Positions 46,466 through 55,980 are shown, numbered from the stretch's first letter. The stretch: 64,000 nt of DNA from Gammaproteobacteria bacterium (GCA_017853205.1 JAFMKB010000001.1:62001-126000), one strand, 5' to 3'. The notes: generated from the sequence alone by a model not told the origin. A program made the numbers and translations.

Positions 46466-48072
46466 GTTGCATCTCTCTGTATGCTGTCCCTAAAACTACT
46501 CGATGAGCGTCTTTTAACAAGCGCTGCGCGCGCGTGTTCAAGATCACTAAAAGGCTGCCGCTGCCCATTGATCTCTTGATAGTCTTCATGCCCTTTGCCC
46601 GCAATCAAGATCACCGCACCGGGTTTGGCAGCAGCGATAACTGTAGCTATAGCCTCTGCTCTGTTCCTAATTTTTGTGACTATCTCTGGCTGAACGAAAC
46701 CCGAACGGATCTGATCGATTATGGCGTCTCCGTCTTCAGTTCGAGGATTATCGTCCGTCAGAATCACCGTGTCGGCATACCGTTCGGCGACCTCCCCCAT
46801 TAAAGGCCGCTTGCCTACATCGCGATTCCCGCCAGCACCAAAGAGGCAGGTTAGCTCTCCACTGAAGTGCTCTCGCAACCCGAGCAGCGCGCTCCGCAGC
46901 CCGTCTGGCGTATGCGCGTAGTCGACTACTACGCTGATGTCGCTTACCTCGCCTTCGGCGCTAACTATTTGCATCCGCCCCGGCACAGGTTTGAGCTCAC
47001 CCAACGCAGCGGCAAGGCGAGGAAAACTGAGAGACTCCTCTGCTGATACGACGCGCGGCTTTCGCTCAGCAGAAAGAAAATAGCTAACCACCGTAGCAAC
47101 TACTGCAAGCAGATTGCTCAAATTAAACCCACCTAAGAGTCCAATCCGTACTTCGCCACTACCGATGGGAGTGATCAAATGCATTGCAATGCCGTGGGAA
47201 TCCATCGTCACACGTTCAGCGCGGACTGAGGCGGCTGTTCGGGATTGACTGTAAGTCATGACTTCAACGGAGGAGGCTATAGCATTGATTAGTGAAAGGC
47301 CGTAGGCATCATCGAGATTTATGACTGCACGTTTGAGCCCAGGCATCGTAAACAACTTCTTTTTACTCGACCCGTAGGCCTCCATGGTGCCGTGGTAGTC
47401 GAGGTGATCGCGAGTGAGATTTGTAAAAACAGCTGTGTCAAAGTGCACGCCGCTCACACGGCGTTGATCTAAGCCAACGGAGGACACTTCCATGATGACA
47501 GGATCAACACCCGTCGAGAGAAGTTCAAACAGCGCGCGCTGCGTGAAGACCGCATCAGGCGTTGTGAGGGCGGTCGCCGCGAGGCAACCAGGACGGCCGT
47601 AGCCCAGTGTGCCGATTGTTGCGGAGTCGTGGCCCAGGCTTGCGAATACCTGAGCCATAAAAGCGGCGCAGCTGGTCTTGCCATTGGTGCCAGTTATTCC
47701 AATCACGCCAGCGTGCGCACTCGGATCGGAATAAAACCTCCCCGCAATTGCGCTCATCTTCGACTGAAGCGAATCGACGGCGATCACAGGAACATGACCT
47801 ATCCAGTTAATGCCCGTCCATTCACCGCCAGATTCGGCGAGAACTGCCACTGCACCTGAGTTTATTGCGGTTGGAATAAAATCGCGCGCATCGAGATTTC
47901 GCCCGAATACTGCGAAGAAAACATCGCCAGGAATGACGAGTCTGCTGTCTAGCTGTATCCCCTTAACCCGAACGTCAGACGTTAATTTGTCGATAATCGA
48001 GGCAGGCACGAACCCAGCTACAAGCTCGCTTAAGGTGATCTCGGCTGCGCTGTGCTCGACGGGGGCGCCCAT
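46462..48072 (-). CDS. murE: UDP-MurNAc-tripeptide synthetase (meso-DAP-adding)
   Basis: Adds the third stem-peptide residue. The 536-aa chain has the ATP loop ITGTNGKTSCAAFMAQ, and the specificity motif DDNPRTED near the C-terminus; DNPR marks enzymes that add meso-diaminopimelate rather than lysine. It is about 40 aa longer than the E. coli enzyme, with extra residues spread around 330-355 (YFLSAERKPRVVSAEESL). A GTG at 48087 inside ftsI would extend it by five codons; the ATG at 48072 begins 5 bp after the ftsI stop. Confidence 0.96.
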   Translation of the reverse strand: MGAPVEHSAAEITLSELVAGFVPASIIDKLTSDVRVKGIQLDSRLVIPGDVFFAVFGRNLDARDFIPTAINSGAVAVLAESGGEWTGINWIGHVPVIAVDSLQSKMSAIAGRFYSDPSAHAGVIGITGTNGKTSCAAFMAQVFASLGHDSATIGTLGYGRPGCLAATALTTPDAVFTQRALFELLSTGVDPVIMEVSSVGLDQRRVSGVHFDTAVFTNLTRDHLDYHGTMEAYGSSKKKLFTMPGLKRAVINLDDAYGLSLINAIASSVEVMTYSQSRTAASVRAERVTMDSHGIAMHLITPIGSGEVRIGLLGGFNLSNLLAVVATVVSYFLSAERKPRVVSAEESLSFPRLAAALGELKPVPGRMQIVSAEGEVSDISVVVDYAHTPDGLRSALLGLREHFSGELTCLFGAGGNRDVGKRPLMGEVAERYADTVILTDDNPRTEDGDAIIDQIRSGFVQPEIVTKIRNRAEAIATVIAAAKPGAVILIAGKGHEDYQEINGQRQPFSDLEHARAALVKRRSSSSFRDSIQRDAT

Positions 48073-48076
48073 GTGG

Positions 48077-49864
48077 CTATTCGTCACCTCCGCTAGACAT
48101 CACCGATTGACCGACAGGCACGTCATCGGGTGGAATATTCAGAAGCCGCATCGCACCCGACGCCACTCGCGCGAAAACCGGTGCTGCGACCTGTCCTCCA
48201 TAGTGTTCGCTGCCCTTCGGCTCATTAATGACCACAACGACAACTATTTTGGGGTCACTCGCGGGAATCATTCCTACGAAGAGAGAGTTGTGAAGATTAG
48301 CCTCATAACCGAACTCACCCACAACGTGCGCGGTGCCCGTTTTACCGGCCACTTTGTAAAAAGGCACTTTCCCTTCACGCGCCGAACCTCCGCGTCTCGG
48401 ATCAACAACTGTTTCTAGCATGTCTTTAATTTGAGCTGAAATTGATGGAGACAACACTCTCTCGCGCGAAAGCGCGGCAACTTCCTCCTCGCTCAATTTA
48501 ACGAGCGATACTGGCTTCTTAATGCCACTGTCGGCAATAACCGAATAAGCCTGAGCTAGCTGAAGAGCCGTAACTGAAAGCCCGTAGCCGTAGGATAATG
48601 TCGCTGTTTCGACTGCACTCCAACGTCGTGGACTCGGCAATAAACCGCCACGCTCGCCAGGGAAACCGGTTCCAGTCACCTGCCCAAGCCCCACTCTTTC
48701 GAGAACATCGCGTATTGGTTCGGGTCCGATTTCTAAGGCGATTTTACTTGTGCCGACATTGCTCGACTTCGTGATGACCTTGCCGACAGTCAATGTGCCG
48801 TAGTTATGAATGTCCTGAATCGTGTGCCCGTGCACCATCATCCATCCTGGGCTTGTTTCGATAATGGTATCAGCCTCATAAACGCCGCTTTCTAACGCCG
48901 CTGCAATAGTGAATGCCTTCACCGTAGAGCCCGGCTCGAATACATCCGTTAATGCACGGTTACGCAACACACCAAAATCGCTAATGTTGCTTTTGTTATT
49001 CGGGTTATAAGAAGGCTGATTCGCCATCGCCAAAACCTCGCCGGTCTCGACGTCCAGCATGACTAACGTCGCTGATTTTGCGCGGCGCTTAGTAAACTCG
49101 GCTTTAAGCTCTTTGTACGCAAGGTTCTGTAGCCTAAAATCTATACTGAGCTCGATGTTCGAGCCGTTTGATGCAGTCTCAATCGTTCTGATTTCTTCAA
49201 TAATGTTGTCGCGACGATCTCTAATTATCTGCCGCCGGCCTTCGACCCCCTGAAGATGCTCCTCATAAGTAAGCTCGATACCCTCTTGACCGACATTATC
49301 GATATTGCTGAAGCCAACCAAGTGGGCAGCGACCTCTCCCTGTGGGTAGAAGCGCTGGTATTCGTCTTCAAGTCTTACATGTGGAATTCGCATCGCGGCG
49401 ACTGGCGCCGCCTCAGCTGGCGAAAGCCTTCGCTTAATAAAGTGGAACGGCTTGTCGCGTTTACTCTCGATGGTTGCGATAAGCGCATCGGCATTCATGT
49501 CGAGCGCGTTTGCGAGGCGGCGAATATCATTGGGGTTATCGATAATTTTAGAGGGATTAACGCTAATGGTTACAACAGGGGTGCTCACCGCCAGCGGTTC
49601 GCCGTTGCGGTCGAAAATGACGCCGCGATTGGCCGCGATAGGAATGGTCCGAATGGCTCGATTGTCGCCTTGGCTCTGTAAAAATTCTTTCTGAGTGACT
49701 TGCAGCTGACCGACTTTCCACGCCACCGCGCCGACACAGAGCACCAAGCCTAGTGCTACCGCCCCGAGCCGCCAAGTGGCTTTGACGTACGTCCAGGCCT
49801 TCGCAGCGACACCCTGCCCCTTGTTAGACGTGTGCGCATTTGTTTCTCGTCTCGTTGCGCTCAT
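48077..49864 (-). CDS. ftsI: Septal transpeptidase FtsI (PBP3)
   Basis: Class B penicillin-binding protein that cross-links septal peptidoglycan. About 595 aa, with a short cytoplasmic tail, one helix (about 27-45), a dimerisation/pedestal domain and the transpeptidase domain. The catalytic motifs are STVKAFTI (SxxK nucleophile), SSN in TKSSNVGTSK, and KTGTAHV. A further ATG lies 9 codons upstream at 49891; the ATG at 49864 has AAGGGG about 7 bp before it and is preferred. It follows ftsL closely. There are no PASTA domains, normal for Gram-negatives. Confidence 0.97.
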   Translation of the reverse strand: MSATRRETNAHTSNKGQGVAAKAWTYVKATWRLGAVALGLVLCVGAVAWKVGQLQVTQKEFLQSQGDNRAIRTIPIAANRGVIFDRNGEPLAVSTPVVTISVNPSKIIDNPNDIRRLANALDMNADALIATIESKRDKPFHFIKRRLSPAEAAPVAAMRIPHVRLEDEYQRFYPQGEVAAHLVGFSNIDNVGQEGIELTYEEHLQGVEGRRQIIRDRRDNIIEEIRTIETASNGSNIELSIDFRLQNLAYKELKAEFTKRRAKSATLVMLDVETGEVLAMANQPSYNPNNKSNISDFGVLRNRALTDVFEPGSTVKAFTIAAALESGVYEADTIIETSPGWMMVHGHTIQDIHNYGTLTVGKVITKSSNVGTSKIALEIGPEPIRDVLERVGLGQVTGTGFPGERGGLLPSPRRWSAVETATLSYGYGLSVTALQLAQAYSVIADSGIKKPVSLVKLSEEEVAALSRERVLSPSISAQIKDMLETVVDPRRGGSAREGKVPFYKVAGKTGTAHVVGEFGYEANLHNSLFVGMIPASDPKIVVVVVINEPKGSEHYGGQVAAPVFARVASGAMRLLNIPPDDVPVGQSVMSSGGDE

Positions 49865-49897
49865 GCCAATCCCCTTTTTTATCGAATCCATTATTTC

Positions 49898-50239
49898 CTA
49901 ATGCCCAACCATGACAATCTGACTGATATCGGGCACTCGCATACCCAACTGATCGGTCGCTTTCTGCTCGATACGACCCTCAACACCGAAGGTGCTTTGT
50001 TCGATGAGTAGCTGTCCCCACTCGACACTCAAGTCGTTAGCCTCGTTTTTAAGCTCTTGAAGATGATTAAAAACGTAGCGATTCTCATGAGTCGTTTTTA
50101 CGACACCCAATCCGCTACCAAGCAAGCAGAAAAGCAACAAGAGGAATATTCCAGAGCGGCGCTCGCCGAGCCCCAGCCAAGTCCAAAGTGACTCGTGGTC
50201 TCCGGCCTGTCTTACCTGTCTCTGTCGCGCCTGCATCAT
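49898..50239 (-). CDS. ftsL: Cell division protein FtsL
   Basis: Small bitopic protein that with FtsQ and FtsB activates FtsW-FtsI. The 113-aa chain has a 28-residue cytoplasmic tail, one helix (about 29-48, GIFLLLLFCLLGSGLGVV) and a periplasmic leucine-zipper-like coil (about 50-95). The last part GMRVPDISQIVMV is the usual beta-like end. Sequence identity in this family is low; the call rests on topology and its fixed place between rsmH and ftsI. Confidence 0.93.
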   Translation of the reverse strand: MMQARQRQVRQAGDHESLWTWLGLGERRSGIFLLLLFCLLGSGLGVVKTTHENRYVFNHLQELKNEANDLSVEWGQLLIEQSTFGVEGRIEQKATDQLGMRVPDISQIVMVGH

Positions 50240-50318
50240 CTTTACCCAACCTACCGCTGTTTCTAGTCAACTCGCATTTTACTTTTGTTTTTGAGAGTTA
50301 CCGCGTTACCAATGACAA

Positions 50319-51266
50319 CTAAAGCTTCGCTGCTACCCGCATGACTGCGCTCCGTGCGCGGGGGTTTCTGTCAATCTCATCTCGGCTCGGTTTAATCGCT
50401 TTCCCTATTGGCCTCACCTTCGGATTGAGCTGCGACTGAGCAACAGGCAGCCCCCTTGGAAACTCGTCCCCACGCGCATGCTTCGCGATAAATCGTTTTG
50501 TTATTCTGTCTTCCAATGAGTGAAAGCTGATCACAACTAACAGGCCACCCGGGCGCAAAATATCCAATGCTTGATCGAGCGCTAATTCCAACTGCTCTAA
50601 TTCACGGTTTATAAATAGCCGTATTCCTTGAAATGCGCGCGTTGCTGGATGCTTGTCGCGCTCCCACGAAGGGTTTGCCTCTTTAATCATCTCAGCGAGA
50701 ACACCTGTTCTTAGAATGGGCGCTATGGCGCGTTCCGCAACGATCCGCCTCGCCATTCTTCGTGAATGTCTTTCTTCACCGTAGTGATAGAGCACATCAG
50801 CAATTTCTGTTTCACTAGCCGAATTTATCCATTGCGCTGCACTTATGCCTTGCGTTGTGTCCATGCGCATGTCGAGCGGACCGTCACGCATGAAACTAAA
50901 TCCTCGCCCCGCATCATCGAGCTGCGGAGACGAGACGCCAAGATCAAGCAGTATCCCGTCAACGCGCCCTAAGAGACCCATATCGCCGAGCACCGAACTC
51001 ATATCGCCAAAAGCACTGTGTTTAGGCTCTAATCTGCAGTCTTCCAACTGCATCGCTGTGGCAGCCTTGATAGCTTCGGGGTCGCGATCAAAGGCGATTA
51101 GCCTGGCGTTTGCAGGCAGTCTTGCCAAGATCCCCCGCGAATGCCCGCCTCGCCCAAAGGTGCCGTCAATGAATAAACCCGGCTCATTACTCCCACTCCT
51201 AGATGCCAGCAAGGCATCAATCGCCTCGTCGAGCAGTACTGTGTGATGGAGCGTTTCGGTGGACAT
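50319..51266 (-). CDS. rsmH: 16S rRNA (cytosine1402-N4)-methyltransferase RsmH
   Basis: S-adenosylmethionine enzyme that N4-methylates C1402 in the ribosomal P site. The 315-aa chain has HHTVLLDEAIDAL, the SAM loop FIDGTFGRGGHSRGIL, DGILLDLGVSSPQLD and the C-terminal VISFHSLEDRITKRF. It partners functionally with RsmI, encoded at 52586, which 2'-O-methylates the same nucleotide. It follows mraZ by 50 bp and precedes ftsL by 79 bp. Confidence 0.98.
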   Translation of the reverse strand: MSTETLHHTVLLDEAIDALLASRSGSNEPGLFIDGTFGRGGHSRGILARLPANARLIAFDRDPEAIKAATAMQLEDCRLEPKHSAFGDMSSVLGDMGLLGRVDGILLDLGVSSPQLDDAGRGFSFMRDGPLDMRMDTTQGISAAQWINSASETEIADVLYHYGEERHSRRMARRIVAERAIAPILRTGVLAEMIKEANPSWERDKHPATRAFQGIRLFINRELEQLELALDQALDILRPGGLLVVISFHSLEDRITKRFIAKHARGDEFPRGLPVAQSQLNPKVRPIGKAIKPSRDEIDRNPRARSAVMRVAAKL

Positions 51267-51316
51267 GTCGCGCCTTATTTCTATTTTGGGGGTCTAAGCA
51301 TTTCACCTGCGACATG

Positions 51317-51772
51317 CTAGAGAGCCAAGGACCGTAACTTATCCGGCAGCTCTGCCGACCCGGCCGACTCGGTAAACCAGAGTTCACGCTGCGCAGTCCA
51401 GGCATCCTGATCCCATATTTCTAGCTTCTTCCCCTGACCAACCAAACAGATATGTTTATCGAGAGCAGCGTATTGCCGGAGCTCCTGTGGCAAGAGAATC
51501 CGCCCATTGCTATCGAGCTCGAGGTCGGTCGCATGGCCTATCAGCAGATGTTTGACGCGCGCAGACATCGGGTCAAAACTCGATAACCCTTCGATTTCGC
51601 GTTCGATTTGCTCCCATTCAGCGAGCGGATACAGAAGTAGGCACCGGTGGTTTGTGTCGATTGTCACCACCATTTGGCCTGCACAGTGACTAAGCAGACG
51701 CTCACGGTAGCGCGCCGGCATCGCCATACGCCCTTTCGCATCGAGATTGATCGAATTGATTCCGCGAAACAC
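51317..51772 (-). CDS. mraZ: Transcriptional regulator MraZ
   Basis: DNA-binding protein with two AbrB-like (SpoVT-type) half domains, forming a ring and controlling its own operon. The 151-aa chain has FRGINSINLDAKGRMAMPARYR in the first half and GHATDLELDSNGRILLPQELR in the second, the two DxxGR motifs of the family. It starts with GTG, with GAGG 6-8 bp upstream. Its likely operator, five phased GTGG boxes, lies about 90-150 bp upstream. Confidence 0.97.
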   Translation of the reverse strand: MFRGINSINLDAKGRMAMPARYRERLLSHCAGQMVVTIDTNHRCLLLYPLAEWEQIEREIEGLSSFDPMSARVKHLLIGHATDLELDSNGRILLPQELRQYAALDKHICLVGQGKKLEIWDQDAWTAQRELWFTESAGSAELPDKLRSLAL

Positions 51773-51859
51773 CGCGTCCTCTCCAAATTAGGTTAGTTAC
51801 TGATATTTCATGTATTTTTAATGGCTTAGCTGACCAAGTTGTATCTACACTAGCGCCGC

Positions 51860-51919
51860 CTCTACCCACAAAGCCCCACTATAATACAAAATTATCCACT
51901 TTTTTCCACAGATTTCCAC
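51860..51919 (-). promoter_or_regulatory. mra promoter with phased MraZ-binding boxes
   Basis: Reading the minus strand from 51919, six 10-bp units follow without a break. Five begin with GTGG (starting at 51919, 51909, 51899, 51879 and 51869) and the fourth unit (51889-51880) instead holds TATTATA, a good -10 element. MraZ of E. coli is known to bind TGGGN-type direct repeats spaced 10 bp apart. Start of transcription would be near 51874, about 100 nt before mraZ. The third box forms TTATCCACT on the plus strand, one base off a DnaA box. Confidence 0.8.
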
Positions 51920-52041
51920 TATAAGGACAGAATCAAACGCATGCAAGCAGAAAATGCCGCTAAGTTACTGATTTTGAGAGTCGCATGATCAATAGTGGCA
52001 TTCACGATCATCCGGGATGCGGAGAGAGGCTAACTAGGAAG

Positions 52042-52070
52042 GAAAACTCGCACCGGCGCTCGCAGCGAGT
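52042..52070 (-). terminator. Candidate terminator of RNase P RNA
   Basis: On the minus strand ACTCGC (52070-52065) and GCGAGT (52051-52046) can pair around a 13-nt loop, followed by TTTTCC. It lies about 55 nt beyond the mature 3' end of rnpB, so a processed 3' trailer is implied. The stem is short, so confidence is moderate. Confidence 0.5.
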
Positions 52071-52124
52071 CGAGACTAGACGCGAACAAGGAGGAAAATT
52101 AAGGAATCCAAGGAGAAAAGTAAA

Positions 52125-52545
52125 AGTGAGCCAGCCTATAAGCCGGGTTCTGTCGAGGACAATCATTCATCTGCGGCTTGCGTCACCGCAAGCCTTTAGC
52201 GGCCTACCCGAACCCAATGCGAGCAGCATCGATGGGCTCCTATTTGGCCTTGCTCCGAGTGGGGTTTACACTGCCACGAACTGTTACCAGTCGCGCGGTG
52301 CGCTCTTACCGCACCTTTTCACCCTTACCGAACCCTGCGACTCTCGAAAACGCTTTCCAGCGGCTGCGAGGACTTCACGCGAGATTTGGCGGTATATTTT
52401 CTGCTGCACTAGCCGTAGGCTTACGCCTCCCAGGCGTTACCTGGCACCCTGCTCTGTGGAGCCCGGACTTTCCTCCGACCCCGTCCTCGAGCGACGCTAA
52501 GCGACGAATGAAGAACTAGGACCAGCGATTGCCCAGCTGACTCGG
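52125..52545 (-). ncRNA. rnpB: RNase P RNA, class A
   Basis: Catalytic RNA of RNase P, which trims tRNA 5' leaders. The conserved core is clear on the minus strand: GGAGGAAAGTCCGGGCTCC (complement of 52458-52476) near the 5' end and ACAGAACCCGGCTTATAGGC (complement of 52134-52153) near the 3' end. The P1 helix is GAGTCAGC (52543-52536) with GCTGGCTC (52135-52128), which sets both ends to within a few bases. The length of about 420 nt is a little above the E. coli molecule. Its position between mraZ and rsmI is as in Pseudomonas. Open frames across it are not genes. Confidence 0.97.
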
Positions 52546-52549
52546 GCGC

Positions 52550-52578
52550 AGCTTAGTCGAGTTCACACTTCCACACAA
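52550..52578 (-). promoter_or_regulatory. Candidate rnpB promoter
   Basis: On the minus strand TTGTGT (52578-52573), a 17-bp spacer and TAAGCT (52555-52550) put the start near 52543, exactly where the P1 helix places the 5' end of RNase P RNA. The -10 box is a weak match, but the agreement of position supports it. It lies in the 40-bp gap after rsmI. Confidence 0.45.
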
Positions 52579-52585
52579 GGCGCAT

Positions 52586-53443
52586 CTATTGCTCTTTTTC
52601 GAGCATAGCCGCATAAAGTGCGTTTTTCCGAACGCCAACGAGCTGTGCAGCCACAGCGACTGCGCGCTTCATCGACACTTCAGCGCTCAAAAGCTCAGCG
52701 GTGTCTATCGCTTTTCGCATTAGCTCATCGATGTCAGAGCCCTGCCTGGCTGCGCGACCCTCAAGCACCAGCACGAACTCACCTCGGGAATTGTTTTCAT
52801 CGCTCGCAATCCATCTCGCTGCCTCGAGGACACTCCCTAGGAAATGGCTTTCAAATTTCTTCGTGAGCTCTCGCGCGACAAACACTTTCCTTTTATCTGG
52901 CTCGGCAATTACTGCTGCCATATCGTTCAGGCACGCGACAATCCTGTGAGGAGACTCATAGAAAACGAGCGTTGAGGTCTCTTCGGCGAGGGCGACAAGA
53001 CGCTTGCAGCGCTGAGTGCTCTTAGCAGGCAAGAAGCCCTCAAAGTAAAACCGATCGCTCGGAATGCCTGCTACGCTTAACGCTGCAATCACTGCGCTCG
53101 CACCCGGCACAGGGATTACAGCGATTCCGCGACTCCTTGCCATTTCGACAAGCCGATAGCCAGGATCTGATATCAGGGGTGTGCCCGCATCTGATATCAA
53201 CGCTAAAGAGCGCCCAATAATGAGTTCATCAAGCAGCTTCTTCACCTCAGAGTCGCTACTAAAATCATGATAGGACGTTAGCGGGGTCGCTATTGCAAAG
53301 TGCTGCAGTAGCCTTTTGCTATGGCGCGTATCCTCAGCAGCGATTAGATCAACCTGCTTGAGCACAGCGATCGCGCGAGCACTGATGTCTTCAAGATTCC
53401 CTATCGGCGTAGCCACAATGTAGAGCGTGCCTTGTATTTCCAT
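52586..53443 (-). CDS. rsmI: 16S rRNA (cytidine1402-2'-O)-methyltransferase RsmI
   Basis: Methylates the ribose of C1402 in 16S rRNA, the partner of RsmH. The 285-aa chain has GTLYIVATPIGNLEDISARA at the start, AAEDTRHSKRLL, LISDAGTPLISDPGYRLV and VPGASAVIAALSVAGIP, all hallmarks of this tetrapyrrole-methylase-fold family. The frame is open to a TTG at 53461, but the ATG at 53443 gives the family N-terminus. It is divergent from lpoA, as in E. coli and Pseudomonas. Confidence 0.97.
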   Translation of the reverse strand: MEIQGTLYIVATPIGNLEDISARAIAVLKQVDLIAAEDTRHSKRLLQHFAIATPLTSYHDFSSDSEVKKLLDELIIGRSLALISDAGTPLISDPGYRLVEMARSRGIAVIPVPGASAVIAALSVAGIPSDRFYFEGFLPAKSTQRCKRLVALAEETSTLVFYESPHRIVACLNDMAAVIAEPDKRKVFVARELTKKFESHFLGSVLEAARWIASDENNSRGEFVLVLEGRAARQGSDIDELMRKAIDTAELLSAEVSMKRAVAVAAQLVGVRKNALYAAMLEKEQ

Positions 53444-53620
53444 GCGATTCTCTCTTTTCAAACGAAGCCGCTATTTCAAACCCTGTGGGTGAAGCGTACA
53501 ATTTTGACAATGTTCGCGCTTAATTTGCGACAATATAGTTGGCAACCTAGTCTTAGACTAAACAACTACTAAACACGTTAAACCGAAGAATTAAACACGC
53601 AAAGAGTGGGTACGTTTGAA

Positions 53621-55501
53621 ATGAGCACGGCCAGACTGCTTCGCAACGCCAACAATTTACGGACTGTCTCGAGCCTCTGCTCTGCGCTCTTGTTCCTCGG
53701 ATTGCTTGTTGGGTGCCAGTCAACATCAATCAATTCCGGTACTACCCCCTTCGATTTAGCATCCGCGTCGGTTGAGACTCTGTTGAACGCTGCTTCTCAG
53801 GCGGACTCTCAGAACGACGCCGAGGCTGCAGCAGAGTATCGACTGCAAGCGATCGATCTGCTCATCTATGAAAATAATCTGGGAAGAGCCGCGACCGAAA
53901 TCGACGCACTTCCGGCGCAGCAGCTGCTTTCTGATGAGCTGCGCGCGTTAGTGCAGCTCGCTAAGGCAACCATAGCTTTCGGCAATAGCGATTACTCTGA
54001 GGCGCGTAGTTTACTTCAAGAACTCGACAGCCGCGCGCGCGAGGCACTCCCAATCGACACAAACATTAAAATCGCGCTACTCGCGGGCAAGGTTTACAAC
54101 GCGCTCGGCGATCCCTCACTCGCGGCAGTCGTTCAACTCAGCCGCAGCGAGGGCGCCGAATACGGATCACCGCCGCTCGCTCGACAACTCAGTGATTCCA
54201 TCTGGCAAACGCTCGACACCCTATCAATCGATGAAATTGATAAAGTGGCCAATGCAACCGCAGGCTATCATGCTCGCGGCTGGCTTGAGCTCAATAAAAC
54301 TATAAGGCGCGAGGAATTTAGCCTGCGCGGCCAACTAGATGCGATTGCGAGATGGCAAAGCGTTTGGGCTCAACATGCCGCGACGAGCTTTCTGCCAAGC
54401 GCACTCCTCAGCCTCAATGCAGCATGGGATCGACGCCCCCGGCATATCGGCCTCATTCTGCCCCTGCAAACAGCCGCCGGAAGAGCACTCCAAGAAGGAT
54501 TTGTCGCGGCCTACTATCAATCTCTCGCCATTTCTCGCGAAGTCCCTCGTATAAGTGTCATCGATAGTAGCGAAGCGACCGATGCGTTTAGCATCTACGA
54601 TGAGGCATTACGCCTCGGCGTCGATCTTGTCGTTGGACCACTGAATAAAGCGCTCGTCAATCAGATCGCTGCCCTTCCAAGACTTCCCACGCTAACTCTT
54701 GCGCTAAATTATGCTGACAGCGAAGAAGGATCTATGGTGGGAAAACCCACTGACCTCGTCCAATTCGGTCTCGCGCCTGAGGACGAAATCGAGCAAATTA
54801 TAGCGCTCGCCAAGCAGCGCGGATTCAACCGTGCGGCGGTCATCACTCCCGAGGGAGAGAACTACACACGCCTGCGAGCGACTTTTCAGGCTCGCTGGGA
54901 ACAACACGGCGGCAGCGTGGTAGCTCGCTCTGTTTTCGGTCCAGAGGAAGATTTTAGCGCTGTTGTGAAGAACCTTCTTGCCATCGATGCGAGTGAAGAG
55001 CGCGCGCGTCGACTTCGCGCAACGCTACCGCGGAACAATATCGAGTTCATACCTCAGCGCCGCAGCGACATAGATTTCATATTTCTAATTGCAAACCCTC
55101 GCCAAGGCCGCCAGTTAGTGCCAACCCTCGCATTTTATTACGCGCAGGATCTCCCGCTCCTTGCACTGCCCTCGATCTATGATGGCGACCCCAGCGCGAG
55201 CACACGAGACCTCGATGGCTTAGTGTTTGGCGACGCGCCTTGGATGGTTAGACCTAGCGAACTGCGGTCGGTGGCCGACGACAACTTCACCCCAGCGTTC
55301 GGCTCAAGTCAGCGTCTCAGAGCCATGGGCGTTGACAGCTTTTACCTGGCGATGCAGATTTCGCAGCTAAGGAACAATCCGCAACGGAGTCTGCGCGGGG
55401 TAACAGGCGAATTGAGCCTAACTGACGACGGGAAAATTACACGCAAGCTGGTGATGCTGAGGTTTGAAAATGGTGTGCCAGAGCCCATACCAGGGAGCTA
55501 G
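53621..55501 (+). CDS. lpoA: Outer-membrane lipoprotein activator of PBP1A (LpoA)
   Basis: Lipoprotein that reaches through the periplasm to stimulate peptidoglycan synthesis by PBP1A. About 626 aa: a signal peptide with lipobox LVGC (Cys about 32), an N-terminal TPR-like helical domain (about 50-270), and a C-terminal domain of the periplasmic-binding-protein fold (about 272-620, starting RPRHIGLILPLQTAAGRALQ). A GTG five codons upstream is an alternative start. The order rsmI/lpoA-yraN-diaA-dolP is the same as in E. coli and Pseudomonas. Confidence 0.94.
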   Translation: MSTARLLRNANNLRTVSSLCSALLFLGLLVGCQSTSINSGTTPFDLASASVETLLNAASQADSQNDAEAAAEYRLQAIDLLIYENNLGRAATEIDALPAQQLLSDELRALVQLAKATIAFGNSDYSEARSLLQELDSRAREALPIDTNIKIALLAGKVYNALGDPSLAAVVQLSRSEGAEYGSPPLARQLSDSIWQTLDTLSIDEIDKVANATAGYHARGWLELNKTIRREEFSLRGQLDAIARWQSVWAQHAATSFLPSALLSLNAAWDRRPRHIGLILPLQTAAGRALQEGFVAAYYQSLAISREVPRISVIDSSEATDAFSIYDEALRLGVDLVVGPLNKALVNQIAALPRLPTLTLALNYADSEEGSMVGKPTDLVQFGLAPEDEIEQIIALAKQRGFNRAAVITPEGENYTRLRATFQARWEQHGGSVVARSVFGPEEDFSAVVKNLLAIDASEERARRLRATLPRNNIEFIPQRRSDIDFIFLIANPRQGRQLVPTLAFYYAQDLPLLALPSIYDGDPSASTRDLDGLVFGDAPWMVRPSELRSVADDNFTPAFGSSQRLRAMGVDSFYLAMQISQLRNNPQRSLRGVTGELSLTDDGKITRKLVMLRFENGVPEPIPGS

Positions 55502-55605
55502 GCTCACCTCGCTAACGCCCACCAGCCTGCTCACATCACTCTCGTGTCTCTCCCTAATCCGGCCCGCCACGCGACTGAACTATTCTAACCGGGGATGCTT
55601 AGTGC

Positions 55606-55980
55606 ATGACTAGAGAAACGGCAGTCGCAACTGGACGTCGGTTCGAGGCTCTCGCTGCTGACTATTTAAAGGTGAGAGGCTGCAGGATCGCGGGGCAAAA
55701 TTTTCGCTGCAAGGCTGGGGAAATCGATCTAATTGTGACTGATGCCGAGAGCAAGCTGATTTTCGTTGAAGTTAGATTTAGATCGAGCAATCGCTTTGGT
55801 GGCGCAAGCGCTTCAGTCACAGCTCACAAGCAGCGCCGACTTCGTAATGCCGCGAAATACTATTTACTCACCCACAGTGAGTTCAAGACCCACTTTTGCC
55901 GATTTGATGTTGTAGCTCTGAGCACTAACAGGCAGACAAACGAGATTGACGTTAATTGGATCAAGGCCGCCTTTGTTTAA
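55606..55980 (+). CDS. yraN: YraN family (UPF0102) endonuclease-like protein
   Basis: A 124-aa protein of unknown role with a restriction-endonuclease-like fold. The motif GEIDLIVTDAESKLIFVEVRFRS carries the acidic residues of a PD-(D/E)xK site (Asp, then Glu-x-Arg in place of Glu-x-Lys), followed by the conserved SVTAHKQRRLRNAAKYYL helix. It lies between lpoA and diaA in a conserved order. Nuclease activity is inferred from the fold and not shown here. Confidence 0.92.
   Translation: MTRETAVATGRRFEALAADYLKVRGCRIAGQNFRCKAGEIDLIVTDAESKLIFVEVRFRSSNRFGGASASVTAHKQRRLRNAAKYYLLTHSEFKTHFCRFDVVALSTNRQTNEIDVNWIKAAFV

Noticed and set aside
51985-52519. Two plus-strand ORFs of 171 and 113 aa between mraZ and rsmI
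   Set aside because: They lie antisense to RNase P RNA; the conserved rnpB core and P1 pairing explain the sequence.
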